Virus record (IMG/VR): IMGVR_UViG_3300028146_000030 | Location: 1-30,090 of that record | Length of the DNA stretch: 30,090 bases | DNA from: a virus | Direction: 5' to 3' (one strand) | In this document: one piece after another, positions 6,664 through 15,427 of the stretch | Position numbering within the stretch: the first letter of the stretch is position 1 | How the letters are laid out: each line of letters starts with the position of its first letter | The notes under the pieces: model-generated | The model's database searches: none | Told to the model about the DNA's origin: nothing | Seen by the model: only the letters and a program-made list of their open reading frames with translations | Position numbers and translations under genes: made by a program

Positions 6664-9227
6664 CGTCCACGCTCCCCGTCGATTGCCGGAATTAGCGCAT
6701 AAATCCTTCCGTAGTTTTCTAGCGGAACATGGACCGGAGAATTTAGATTCAAATTACCATCCGCCGAATGGGAGGTAAGTTGGAAGCGAAGATAAAGCCT
6801 TTGCACTTCGGAAGGGGTTAGAGCTACACGAAAAAGGAAGTCCTGTTCCGCTCCCTGAACAGCTTGAGAAACATTGGCGTCAGCATTTGGCGGGTCAAAT
6901 CCCCACGGAGCGCCGGGAGCAATAGAACTACTGAGATTTCTTCCAAGGGTTACTTTTATGTTCTGGTCGCCATAATAGTCAAGGAAAGGAACACTCGGCC
7001 TGTCAGTCCCGCCACTCGCCAGCAGAATCAAATCTGCCGTGTATTGGTTTCCAACATCATCCGCTCCGCTGTAAAGCTGGTAGATTTGACCTGTACTTGC
7101 CCCTGAATATATTTGCAACCGTCCATTTCCGTCACGAACGAGAGCGGAAGTAAAAACAGTTCCCAGAGGACCGGTGAAGGTAGAACTGTACCCCTGCCCG
7201 TACAGGGAGCCGGGAGCAGAATAGACTTCTTTTAGCTTGAAGTCGTGGATGATGGTGTAGGGAGTTCCGTCCGCTTTCTGCGCTTCAATTCTAAGCTCTT
7301 CCTTATTCTTCGAGCCGTCTCGGAAATAAACACATTCCACAGTGGAAAGAAACGCGTCGCCAATCTGGGATAGCTCAGCCAGTTCGTACTCATCTGAAGC
7401 AATTACAGGAACTCCCTGCGAGAAAGTAGCGAGTTGTTTATCTCCCGTTACCCAGTAAAATCCTTGTGCTCCGCATTTCGTTCCCGCCCGTCTTCCGGCA
7501 ATGCCTACCGGCCACGGCCCAACCCATTGCTGGATTCCAGCTAAATTCACAGATAGGGCTGAGTCATGGAGCGTGCCCATGAAAACTTCCTGGTCGATTT
7601 CAAATAGCCCGGTACAAGCCTCTGCAGTGGGAAAAGTATCTATGTCGTTCGGTGCCCACGATTGCTCCGGCCTTCCTACGAATAAACCGGCCCGGTCATC
7701 CGCAAAAGAGCCGGAGCGCCGCAACGTGGGTGAACCTGTGTCCGCCGCATAGGCGTAATCTCCCGCAAGGCAGAACATATTACACTGCGAAGGAATAATA
7801 CCGTTTCTAGTGGGAAGTTCGTGCGCTCCGTCAATATTCGCATCAGAGACAACGGAAGTACCAATTAGATTCGGCACCGTCAGCCAATTCCCTGCATTGT
7901 CCGTACATGGATACGGAACTTGCGCTCCGTCTCCAGTTCTCCCGATTAAGAGAACCTGTTCAGGGTCAGCGGATGTTGGTAGAGTCCCAAGATGCCAGTT
8001 CGAACGGTAGCCCGTTTGTAAAGCTCTCCCGCCGATAGGAACTCTGTTCCCTACATGCCCTCCGCCGTTCGGGTTATAGAAGGAGGCATAAAACTGATAC
8101 CCAGCGTTCACTCCGCCTATAGTCGAGGCGGGCAGTCCTAGATTCTGATTTGCCAGATAACTTGTGTCTTGTGTCGGGGCAAGTACATCTACCGTAGTCG
8201 TGGCGTTCGCAGCCTTCACGATTCTCTTAACCGTGCCGATTGCTCCAGTATTCGGATTTGTGTTGGTAATCGGAAGCTGTACGGTGAAGGAGTTGGCGTT
8301 CAGAACTGTAACCACGTATACGCCATCAAAACTGGCCGTCCCTGAGATGATGGCCACATCTCCAGTAGCCATGCCGTGCGCCGTGGCCACAACTGTTAGC
8401 AATTGCCCGACAGAAGTACAGGAGGTCAGATTCGTGGAAGTATTCGTGAAAAAGAAGGCGAAGTTCGCTCCGTCCGCCGTGCCTGCTATCAGTTTTACCC
8501 AGTTGGCGTTTACGCCGGAAAGATTCGGCATGTTGGCGACGGTAATTTTGTTGTTTAGCGCAACTACAATTCTTCCAGTTCCAACCGAAATGGTTGCTGG
8601 CCCGATTTCATTTGGATAGCTTCCGGTATTGGACGTGTCGAACAGCACGACGTAAATCAGATGGCCTGTTAGGGTATCTGCAGGGAAAGAGCCTCCAGCC
8701 GCCGCGGTGAGTGTAACCGTGGATGCTTGTGCTGCGGTAAGTTCTCTAACGCCTTCGGTGACGGTGATATTCTGCGCCAGAAGAGTCGTAAGCGTGATAG
8801 CGGGAATCCCTGAATCCCGCCAGTTCGTTCCATCGAACCATTTCTGGTCCGTTCCGTTACCGTAATGAAAGCGGTTATTCGCAAAAAATCCAGCACCCTT
8901 TGCAGAAGAAGCTACCGCTGTCCCCTTCACCGTGGGAGTCGTGACCGTGCCCGTAGAAGTATCAAGCGTCTTGAGTGTGGTTCCTTGCATGAAGAGGACA
9001 AACTTCCCCCCTGCGTTCGTCCGATAAGGAAACATGCTGTGAATGGCGGAAACGGATACCGTGCTCATCGTCACGCTGGAATATCCCCAGCGCAGTTCCC
9101 AGAAACCAGCCTGTTTGGGGCACCAGTTCTGGCAACGCAAAGCCCTGTTTCTCGGGAAATTGAGTGGATTCGACCGGCTATCCACTCCGCCTGCATCCAT
9201 TTGCTCTAGCGCCTTGAGTTCAGGCAT
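6660..9227 (-). CDS. Tail nozzle / tail tubular protein B-like protein
   Basis: The protein is 855 residues, near the size of T7 tail tubular protein B (gp12), and follows the adaptor gene directly (TAATG overlap at 9227). The N-terminus has an ordered stretch with N-P-L-N-F-P-R-N-R and CQNWCPKQ, as in nozzle proteins that begin with a 'genome-wide' beta-propeller module. Repeated beta-strand, Gly/Asp/Asn-rich blocks (FHYGNGTDQKWFDGTNW; SGAIG-type turns) suggest a propeller or platform. No protease or hydrolase motif was seen. Together with the adaptor it would form the short tail tube below the portal. The assignment rests on size, order and composition, so homology to the T7 family is probable but not proven here. 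Confidence 0.65.
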   Translation of the reverse strand: MPELKALEQMDAGGVDSRSNPLNFPRNRALRCQNWCPKQAGFWELRWGYSSVTMSTVSVSAIHSMFPYRTNAGGKFVLFMQGTTLKTLDTSTGTVTTPTVKGTAVASSAKGAGFFANNRFHYGNGTDQKWFDGTNWRDSGIPAITLTTLLAQNITVTEGVRELTAAQASTVTLTAAAGGSFPADTLTGHLIYVVLFDTSNTGSYPNEIGPATISVGTGRIVVALNNKITVANMPNLSGVNANWVKLIAGTADGANFAFFFTNTSTNLTSCTSVGQLLTVVATAHGMATGDVAIISGTASFDGVYVVTVLNANSFTVQLPITNTNPNTGAIGTVKRIVKAANATTTVDVLAPTQDTSYLANQNLGLPASTIGGVNAGYQFYASFYNPNGGGHVGNRVPIGGRALQTGYRSNWHLGTLPTSADPEQVLLIGRTGDGAQVPYPCTDNAGNWLTVPNLIGTSVVSDANIDGAHELPTRNGIIPSQCNMFCLAGDYAYAADTGSPTLRRSGSFADDRAGLFVGRPEQSWAPNDIDTFPTAEACTGLFEIDQEVFMGTLHDSALSVNLAGIQQWVGPWPVGIAGRRAGTKCGAQGFYWVTGDKQLATFSQGVPVIASDEYELAELSQIGDAFLSTVECVYFRDGSKNKEELRIEAQKADGTPYTIIHDFKLKEVYSAPGSLYGQGYSSTFTGPLGTVFTSALVRDGNGRLQIYSGASTGQIYQLYSGADDVGNQYTADLILLASGGTDRPSVPFLDYYGDQNIKVTLGRNLSSSIAPGAPWGFDPPNADANVSQAVQGAEQDFLFRVALTPSEVQRLYLRFQLTSHSADGNLNLNSPVHVPLENYGRIYALIPAIDGERGR

Positions 9228-9952
9228 TAGGTGGAACGAACCGCCCCTTCCTGTAAGGACAACTGAAGTTTGTAGTTCGGGTCAAACTGCTTTCTTTGCG
9301 CGAGGTCTTGAATCGCCTGCTCATACCGTCTTGATGCGCTGATTGTCTTGGCGTTGTCTTCGCCATACACCCAGTCAAAAATCATCCATTTCATGCCTTC
9401 AAGGATTGTGTTGTGCCCCCATGCCGGTATGAGTGGAACCGTGTCATTCACTGAATCACTGGCGGGATTCGGCATACCCCAGCCCACGATATACGCGGTG
9501 TAGTTGATGTCCAGCGGGTCAATCCGCACCACGTTGATTCCGCTTGGGTCCATCGTGTAACGGCCCCCGGAACCAGGGAATTGAACACTCGGATTATTTG
9601 GAGACGCAGGCTGAATGTTGTTAATCATCTCGATGAGCGTTTCCGGGTCAAAGACAGGAACAAATTCCGCCACCTGAAAAGGATTGGGACTTAGGATTAG
9701 AGTGAACTTGGTGATTTCATCCAGAAGGATTTCCTGCATTGCATTGGCCGGAACCGTGGTTATGGCTGTCAGATCGAAAGTCTGCGTATTGGCCGTGGCG
9801 TTGAAATTAAACTGTACTCTCCGCCACCAGAAACGTTCACGCTTGCAGATGTCCTGAAGCACAAGGGTGTAAATGGAATTTAGGTTTAGAACTTTCTCGC
9901 CCTTGCGCTCGACAAACTGCATGGCGAGTTCGATGATTTCAGGGCGCTTCAT
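9227..9952 (-). CDS. Tail adaptor / tail tubular protein A-like protein
   Basis: The 241-residue product begins at ATG 9950-9952 in an ATGA overlap with the upstream dehydrogenase. The helical N-terminus (RPEIIELAMQFVERKG... through the VLQDICKRERFWW segment) and the C-terminal helical pair (ILEGMKWMIFDWVYGEDNAK, then RRYEQAIQDLAQRKQFDPN) match the pattern of podovirus gp11/gp4-type adaptors. In those proteins a helical bundle docks to the portal, and the middle part forms a beta-domain for the nozzle; here the middle is strand-rich (FNFNATANTQTFDL). It immediately precedes the nozzle gene, the usual order. It would form the dodecameric ring between portal and nozzle. Confidence 0.65.
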   Translation of the reverse strand: MKRPEIIELAMQFVERKGEKVLNLNSIYTLVLQDICKRERFWWRRVQFNFNATANTQTFDLTAITTVPANAMQEILLDEITKFTLILSPNPFQVAEFVPVFDPETLIEMINNIQPASPNNPSVQFPGSGGRYTMDPSGINVVRIDPLDINYTAYIVGWGMPNPASDSVNDTVPLIPAWGHNTILEGMKWMIFDWVYGEDNAKTISASRRYEQAIQDLAQRKQFDPNYKLQLSLQEGAVRST

Positions 9953-11187
9953 TGCAGGACCGCAATCCTTGCCTTGACTTCCGGCTTCCCTATGTGGATT
10001 ACCGTCACGCCTTCCTGCTTGGGGATGTAGCGGAAAGGGTCAATCACTACTGAACCTTCTCTGAACTTTGCGAAGCGATAGTGTTCGTGCTGGCATCCAA
10101 TGAAGAAGAGTCCGGCTCGGTCTGGCACGTCGTCCACTGCGTCATGCGCCACGCCACGCCGTCGAAGAACAGCTGAGAGGAGTAGCGCTGGACTTCCTGT
10201 TTCGATGTTGGTTTCGGGCTTGAAAGCTCGACCGAGAATCGTAATTGGCATTTCATAGGTAGCCTGTTCTTCAATGATGTCGGCCAGAAATTCGCAGTGC
10301 TTTTCTCTCGCGGTCATCAGCGATTCGAAGAAGTCATAGGACAGGCCAATTCGCTTGGCCAGCCAGGAAAGAGCGATGTTGTCTCTTGGGTGGCAGCCTC
10401 CTCCATCTCCCATCCCGGCCCTCAGGTATTTTGAAGAAAGAAGTCTGTGAGTAGAGAGTGAAATCGCTTTGAAAATGTCATCCACGTTCATCTGGCAGCG
10501 GTGCGCCATCTCTCCGTAGAGATTAGCCAGAACCGTCTTTGCGGTGATGAAAGTATTGTAGAAAACCTTTATGCCTTCGGCTGTTCGGATGTCCGTAACG
10601 ACTTCGGGAATCTTTGCGATAGTCCGGTAGAAATGTCGAACGACCTCTACGGAAAACTCATCCGCATTCGTTCCGATAAGCCAAAACTCAGGGTGCAAAA
10701 AGTCTTCATAGACCGTGCCCATGGCAATGAACTGCGGAGAATAAACAAGTTGGAAATTCTTGTCGATTATGGGAAGGATTTCTCTTTCAATCGTTCCCGG
10801 GAGAACGGTGGAAATGACGATACATGGTGTAGGCCGAACGAGCGACGAATTTACGTCATCCACGCAGGCGATAAGGTACCTATAGTCAAAGTCTGCTCTC
10901 GTCTCCGGTAGTGGCGTTGTCCCTTCGTACATCGGATTGTGCGGAGTCTGCGGAGCGATGAATAGGATGTCTGCCCAATCGCAGAGTTCGGGTAGCGAAA
11001 CCATTTCCATCTTGCTCGTAGCCAGAAGCTCTTCAGCATGCTCTTCCTGAAAAGGAATAGAGCCTTGCGCTAGATAACGCTGCGGGGCATCAGATACATC
11101 GAATCCTTTTACGGAATGGCCTTTCGATTCAACCGTGAGCGCGACCATCAAGCCCAGCTTCCCGCATCCTACGAATCCGACTTTCAA
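9949..11187 (-). CDS. UDP-glucose/GDP-mannose dehydrogenase family enzyme
   Basis: The 412-residue protein has the three parts of a nucleotide-sugar 6-dehydrogenase. An NAD Rossmann fold starts MKVGFVGCGKLG (GxGxxG at residues 7-12). The central domain carries AEGIKVFYNTF with the conserved Lys at 207 and GGGCHPRDN with the catalytic Cys at 265 and Asp at 269. The C-terminal UDP-binding domain contains ILGRAFKPETNIETGSPA (about 317-334). Family members oxidise the C6 hydroxyl of a nucleotide sugar to a uronic acid in two NAD-dependent steps. The key residues are kept, so the enzyme should be active; the exact sugar is unknown. The start is TTG at 11185-11187, overlapping the upstream stop as TTGA. 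It is the last gene of the glycan cassette. Confidence 0.85.
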   Translation of the reverse strand: MKVGFVGCGKLGLMVALTVESKGHSVKGFDVSDAPQRYLAQGSIPFQEEHAEELLATSKMEMVSLPELCDWADILFIAPQTPHNPMYEGTTPLPETRADFDYRYLIACVDDVNSSLVRPTPCIVISTVLPGTIEREILPIIDKNFQLVYSPQFIAMGTVYEDFLHPEFWLIGTNADEFSVEVVRHFYRTIAKIPEVVTDIRTAEGIKVFYNTFITAKTVLANLYGEMAHRCQMNVDDIFKAISLSTHRLLSSKYLRAGMGDGGGCHPRDNIALSWLAKRIGLSYDFFESLMTAREKHCEFLADIIEEQATYEMPITILGRAFKPETNIETGSPALLLSAVLRRRGVAHDAVDDVPDRAGLFFIGCQHEHYRFAKFREGSVVIDPFRYIPKQEGVTVIHIGKPEVKARIAVLQ

Positions 11188-12542
11188 CTCATCACCATCC
11201 CTCTGTCGCGGTGCTGAATCTTCGTGTCAATCACCGCAGCAATCTCCCGGAACCGTCTCACCAAATCACGCTTGCTAATGCTAGGCAAGTCGAGATACAC
11301 CGACTCTTCCGTAACTTCGTCTCCCGTCTGCCAGAACTTGTCGAAAGCGTTATCGGGTAGCTTGATGTCATAGCGGTCGGGGTGAATCCACACATCGGAA
11401 CCGGGGTAGGGCTGAAACAAATTCCAGCTAACCGCATCCGGCCTGGTCGATAGCATCCACTGCTCCATCTCGTCAAGACTTTCTAGGGTTTCTCCGGGGA
11501 ATCCTGCGAGTAGGTAGGCTTTCGCAACCATGCCTGCATCTTGGCACATCTTGATACCCGCTGTGTTCTTATCCGGCGTCGTTCCCTTGTCCATCGCTTT
11601 CAGCATCCGAGCGGAACCATGCTCCACGCCAAAGCCAAGCTCTACACAACCTTTTTTGGCCAGATATTGAAAGAGAGACGGGTCGGTTAGATTTACTCTT
11701 GTATTACCTCTGAACCATAGGCCGTGGTCGTGCATGATGTCCGCTATTCTCTTGCATCTGTCTGCCTTGATAGTTAACACATCGTCATAGATGCGGACGC
11801 AGGTTACTCCCAAAGAGGCGAGTTGTTTCGCTTGGCATTCAATCTGCTCGTAGCTCTCCTCGCGGATTTTTGTTCTGGCGTCCGCGCAGAAACGGCATCC
11901 ATAAGGACACCCCCTTGCCGAAAACATCTGGGCAGTCATTCCCACGCTGCCTTCGTAATCCGCTGTCGTGAATCTTCCCCGGTAGAACGGTGTTGGCCAC
12001 AAGTCGAAAGCCGGGGGAGCGAGCTTTTGTACGTCGGGAAGTTCACCCGGTGGATTCATTTGAAGAAACCCCAGTTCATTGAACCAGCCGAGATTCGGAA
12101 CCTTCGAGACATCGCTTTTGTCCCATCCGTTGCAGAACTCCACAAAGGAATGCTCGCTCTCGTTCACCATCAGAAAGTCGAAACCATCGAAATATTTTGG
12201 ATGCTTGAACTGCTGATGCGGCCCGGTAGCGATGTAGGTCGCGTGAGCGCCTCCCAGAACTTTCGCATCCGCCTTCCATGCCTTAGCCAGTTGTTTTCCC
12301 CAATGGACATTCGCCGTGGTGGCGGAAATGCCCAGAACGTCGCACGGTTCCAGTTTGTCGTAATCAATGATTAACTGCTTGTGGATTTTGTCCCACGACG
12401 TAATCGCGTGACAATCAAGAACGCGCACCTCGTGCCCTGCTTCGCGGAGAGACCCGGCCAGGTAAAGAATCCCTAGATGTAAGAAACTTAAGGGGTTAAA
12501 TAGCATCCACGAGGGACTATCGAGCAAACAAACTTTAGCCAT
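11184..12542 (-). CDS. Cobalamin-binding-domain radical SAM enzyme
   Basis: The start is ATG 12540-12542 (MAKVCLLDSPSW...), in a TAATG overlap with the glycosyltransferase. A longer frame exists but enters the other gene. The protein is 452 residues. Residues about 5-135 look like the N-terminal B12-binding Rossmann domain of this class (LGILYLAGSLREAGHEV, DVLGISATTAN, KVLGGAHAT), without an obvious DxHxxG cobalt-ligand motif. The radical SAM cluster motif is CPYGCRFC with cysteines at 212, 216 and 219, followed by RIYDD, GFGVEHGSARML and AYLLAGFPGET, all typical of the BchE/P-methylase-type family. Such enzymes methylate or rearrange unactivated carbons. In this cassette it may modify a sugar or lipid-like substrate, but the substrate cannot be read from sequence. 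Confidence 0.85.
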   Translation of the reverse strand: MAKVCLLDSPSWMLFNPLSFLHLGILYLAGSLREAGHEVRVLDCHAITSWDKIHKQLIIDYDKLEPCDVLGISATTANVHWGKQLAKAWKADAKVLGGAHATYIATGPHQQFKHPKYFDGFDFLMVNESEHSFVEFCNGWDKSDVSKVPNLGWFNELGFLQMNPPGELPDVQKLAPPAFDLWPTPFYRGRFTTADYEGSVGMTAQMFSARGCPYGCRFCADARTKIREESYEQIECQAKQLASLGVTCVRIYDDVLTIKADRCKRIADIMHDHGLWFRGNTRVNLTDPSLFQYLAKKGCVELGFGVEHGSARMLKAMDKGTTPDKNTAGIKMCQDAGMVAKAYLLAGFPGETLESLDEMEQWMLSTRPDAVSWNLFQPYPGSDVWIHPDRYDIKLPDNAFDKFWQTGDEVTEESVYLDLPSISKRDLVRRFREIAAVIDTKIQHRDRGMVMS

Positions 12543-13108
12543 TAGTCCGTATGCCCCTGCCTGAAATAGTAGTGGTACATAATCTTGTCCACGTAATGCT
12601 CCGTCTTTACGATTCCCAGTCCACGCATGGCTTCGGCCCACATCACGTCTTCGTTGCCGTTTCCTTTGGCCATTTGTTCCGCACCCTGAATCGCTAATTC
12701 TCTTTTAATTGGGTTGAGGTGCGAAAGGTCGCGGTAGTGCCCTTCGTTCGTGCTTGACCATTGCGGGTATCTGAGGGAGTGGAACGTTGGAAGTTCTTTT
12801 GGCCCTCCGGGGCCTCCGTAGTAAAGCTGAACCTGAAACCCGATGTAGTCTACGCCGTCGAGCAAGGGGAAGATGCTCGAAACGAAATCCTCCGGCACAA
12901 GGTCGTCGTCATCGAGGAAGTTGATGTATTCGGCGTCCGATTGCTTAATCATTTCCACGCGGTTAGCGCCTCGCGTCATCTTTGGGTCCGAAGTCCTCAC
13001 AACTACCTTCACCCCCGGCCTGAGCTGTGGGTCAAGAACGTTCATCAGCCTCATCAGAAACGCCGCCCTACTGGGCATTGTCAGAATCAGAATGTCCCAC
13101 TTGCTCAC
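12542..13108 (-). CDS. GT-A type glycosyltransferase, 188 aa
   Basis: I start this gene at GTG 13106-13108, which overlaps the methyltransferase stop as GTGA and has GAGG five bases before it. The longer frame upstream has out-of-frame-like Arg-rich sequence. The product is short for family 2 but has the core: a first strand (WDILILTMPSR), a nucleotide-binding strand (VKVVVRTSD) and the metal/nucleotide motif INFLDDDDLVPEDF with Asp at 66-69. Downstream are NEDVMWAEAM (the E-D acid/base region) and a C-terminal Tyr/His-rich end (MYHYYFRQGH). It probably transfers a sugar from a nucleotide donor. The acceptor is unknown. It lies inside the cassette and is translationally coupled to both neighbours. 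Confidence 0.8.
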   Translation of the reverse strand: MSKWDILILTMPSRAAFLMRLMNVLDPQLRPGVKVVVRTSDPKMTRGANRVEMIKQSDAEYINFLDDDDLVPEDFVSSIFPLLDGVDYIGFQVQLYYGGPGGPKELPTFHSLRYPQWSSTNEGHYRDLSHLNPIKRELAIQGAEQMAKGNGNEDVMWAEAMRGLGIVKTEHYVDKIMYHYYFRQGHTD

Positions 13109-13815
13109 CGTGGCCTCAGATGCGTCGTTGCGTACATTCCGTTTGGAGTGATGTAGGTAAAGTCCTCGACTTCCAGAAAGTCTCCGACGCGCATCTCCAG
13201 CTTCTCTCGCGTGTACCAGTCGGCGTATTCCCCTACCGCATCCATCGCTTTGACATAGACAGGGAAGGCGGGGTGTTTCGTTACGTCCTCTTCGATGGGC
13301 GGAACTGGAGTCCCTGTTTTGCCTGTCCATGCCTTGTCGGTGTAGAGAAGCAGCCGAATCTCCCCGCCGTCGTTCAGGTTCCCTACCGCCCCTTTGAGGA
13401 TTTCACGGATTTGCGGCGAATGATGCAAAACCCCATTCGAGTAGAAAATATCTACCTTGCCGGGAACGGCAGGCGAGAATCCCGATAGTTTCAGAACTCT
13501 GGTTGCCGCGGCGATATTCGATGGATGAATGTCCGAAATAACCACTTCATTGCCTGACTTGCAAAACTGAAGAGCTTCAATACCGTATCCACACCCAAAA
13601 TCCATGATTCTCTTTCCGTGTGTGGTATCGAGGCCCAGCGTGCTGCGCCAGAGATTTCCGTAGTTTCTCCAACCGCCATAACGAGTCGCCTCAAACTCCC
13701 GAATGAAAGACCTTACCCTGACATCGCTCCAAGCAAGAAACTCTTCGCTGTCGATGTAGCCGATTCCATCCACCGGAATTGCTTTCCACGCGGCAGTATC
13801 TACTTCACACAGCAA
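13105..13815 (-). CDS. SAM-dependent methyltransferase (class I)
   Basis: The 236-residue enzyme has the class I Rossmann motifs. Motif I is MDFGCGYGIEAL (Gly-rich loop at about 72-78), motif II ends a strand with VVISDIHP (the acidic residue binds the ribose), and motif IV is DIFYSNGVLHH. The start is TTG 13813-13815, which has a strong GGAGA six to seven bases upstream and overlaps the previous gene by 11 bases; no ATG or GTG fits. The SNGVLHH motif is the methyltransferase-11 type often found in O-antigen and capsule clusters, where sugars are O- or N-methylated. Placed between two glycosyltransferase genes, it most likely methylates the glycan or its carrier. The substrate is an inference. 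Confidence 0.82.
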   Translation of the reverse strand: MLCEVDTAAWKAIPVDGIGYIDSEEFLAWSDVRVRSFIREFEATRYGGWRNYGNLWRSTLGLDTTHGKRIMDFGCGYGIEALQFCKSGNEVVISDIHPSNIAAATRVLKLSGFSPAVPGKVDIFYSNGVLHHSPQIREILKGAVGNLNDGGEIRLLLYTDKAWTGKTGTPVPPIEEDVTKHPAFPVYVKAMDAVGEYADWYTREKLEMRVGDFLEVEDFTYITPNGMYATTHLRPR

Positions 13816-15427
13816 TGGCGTTCTCCGACGATGGCTTCCATTCCATGCCTATGCGTCTCTGAAGTTTTTGAATCTCTTCCAGCCTCTTGGGAGCCAGCTT
13901 GTCGTAAATCTCTTTCACGTTGTCGCGCCCGCCGCGCTCCATTCGTTCCTTGTGCGTCTTGTCCACTTCGGCTTTGCCGTTAATGAAGTGCATGTGCTCG
14001 GTGACGAACGGAAGGAAGATTCTCCGGTTGATTCTGTTTGCCACTTCGTTCAGCCAGACATCGGCCATGTCCGAAGAGAAGTAAGGAGGGACAACATGCC
14101 CCACAGCATCCTCCCATGCCCTGTGGATGAATCCGTGCGTGCCGAAGGTGTGGCCGTAAACTCCATCGTCTCCGTGAACGAAAGCCAGACGGTCAGGGAA
14201 AGAAGCAAACGCCCTTCGTACCTGGTCGTCCCAACCCTTTGTCCTGAAAACGATGTCGTCCCCCGCCTGCATCAGGATTTCTCCGGTAGCCACTTCAGCG
14301 CACTTGTCCCACATAGCGGATAGAGTTATACGCGGACCTCTGACTACTCGCACATCGGTTATGTCCGTTGCGGCAGGGAAAGTTTCATCATCATCGTCTA
14401 CGTAAAAAACAAACTCAGGGCAGACCGTAGCCGTTGCGGCGGCGGAATCAATCAGGCGTTTGACGTTTGCCGGCCTGCCTCGCGTCGGGCAAAGAATCGA
14501 AATCTTCATTGGCGGAACTTCCATAGGGTATTCCCCTTTAATCTTCGCTCGCAACACACACTCATCCCGGTAAGGCTCAAAGTCCTTGATGGAGTAGGGG
14601 TAGGTTCCCAAATGACCCGGCTGAATCGCGGTATCCACGTAGATGGGAATTTCGCAATACTTCTTGGCGAGCTGGCAGAAGGTTACGTCCTCGCCCATTT
14701 CGATGTCCCCTGCCGGTGTAGGCAGAAAGCGAAACCAGTAACAGGTTTTATCGGCATCGAACTTCTTGAGCCTTGCTTCCTTGAGTTGCTCCAGCCTTTC
14801 TCCAGATAGTCCGTAGAAATCTTTCTCCCACAGACAGTCAAAATAGACCTGAGCAACCTGTTCCAGTGCGCTTCTGGAAATCAGCATCAAGCCCGTACCT
14901 ACGGCATCGGCTTCGATTAGTTTCCCTTCCGGCCATTCCCAGACCTGTTTTGATTCTCCGGTCTTTCTGTCGAAGAATCTCATGTTCGGGATGGGCGGGT
15001 CGTTGCGGCGGGTACAAAGTCCCGCTACGATGTCCTTCTTGTGGGAAAGAAGACGTTCGAGAGTGTCTGCCTCAATCACGATGTCATCGTCAATGAATAG
15101 GCAGTGCGTCCACGGCTTTCCTGTCTTCAACTGCTCTGTGATGAGCCAGTTACGCGACCAATGAACGACGGAGCCTGAAATCGGAGGCCCTTCATAGACA
15201 ATCGCGTTGTCCTTTTTTCTCGTATATTCGACCATGCGAAGAAGGGCAGCACCCATCTTCGGTTCAGGCGCTCTGTAGGTCGGGCAAAGAACCACAACGA
15301 TGGGTTTCTCTTTTTCCGGGCCTTTCTCTCCAGCCAATTCAATGGTTGTCCCAAGAATCTTGGATAGCTCTTCCCTGCCCTTTGGATTTAGAAGTAGTTG
15401 TCTTGCCCGCTTTTCCCAACCTGTCAA
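13805..15427 (-). CDS. Two-domain glycosyltransferase (tandem GT-A modules), 540 aa
   Basis: The start is TTG 15425-15427 with GGAGG nine bases upstream and a TTGA overlap with the zinc-ribbon gene. Earlier codons in this frame lie inside that gene and look non-native. Domain 1 (about 40-300) has PIVVVLCPTYR, the metal motif HCLFIDDDIVIEADTLERLL (DDD 113-115), GLMLISRSALE and MGEDVTFC (catalytic-base region). Domain 2 begins MKISILCPTRGRPANVKRL (about 307), with FYVDDDDETF (344-347), LSAMWDKC and MQAGDDIVF. Each has the start strand and Asp-rich motif of family 2/GT-A enzymes. The fusion could add two sugars in turn, or one module may act as a lectin-like or regulatory partner. It leads the glycan cassette. 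Confidence 0.8.
   Translation of the reverse strand: MTGWEKRARQLLLNPKGREELSKILGTTIELAGEKGPEKEKPIVVVLCPTYRAPEPKMGAALLRMVEYTRKKDNAIVYEGPPISGSVVHWSRNWLITEQLKTGKPWTHCLFIDDDIVIEADTLERLLSHKKDIVAGLCTRRNDPPIPNMRFFDRKTGESKQVWEWPEGKLIEADAVGTGLMLISRSALEQVAQVYFDCLWEKDFYGLSGERLEQLKEARLKKFDADKTCYWFRFLPTPAGDIEMGEDVTFCQLAKKYCEIPIYVDTAIQPGHLGTYPYSIKDFEPYRDECVLRAKIKGEYPMEVPPMKISILCPTRGRPANVKRLIDSAAATATVCPEFVFYVDDDDETFPAATDITDVRVVRGPRITLSAMWDKCAEVATGEILMQAGDDIVFRTKGWDDQVRRAFASFPDRLAFVHGDDGVYGHTFGTHGFIHRAWEDAVGHVVPPYFSSDMADVWLNEVANRINRRIFLPFVTEHMHFINGKAEVDKTHKERMERGGRDNVKEIYDKLAPKRLEEIQKLQRRIGMEWKPSSENAIAV

Noticed and set aside
12543-12641. Upstream extension of the radical SAM frame
   Set aside because: It enters the glycosyltransferase gene in another frame; MAKVCLLDSP at the TAATG overlap is the natural start of the family.
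13109-13330. Upstream extension of the small glycosyltransferase frame
   Set aside because: It lies within the methyltransferase gene in another frame and reads as Arg/Ser-rich noise; the GTG with a ribosome-binding site at the GTGA overlap is a better start.
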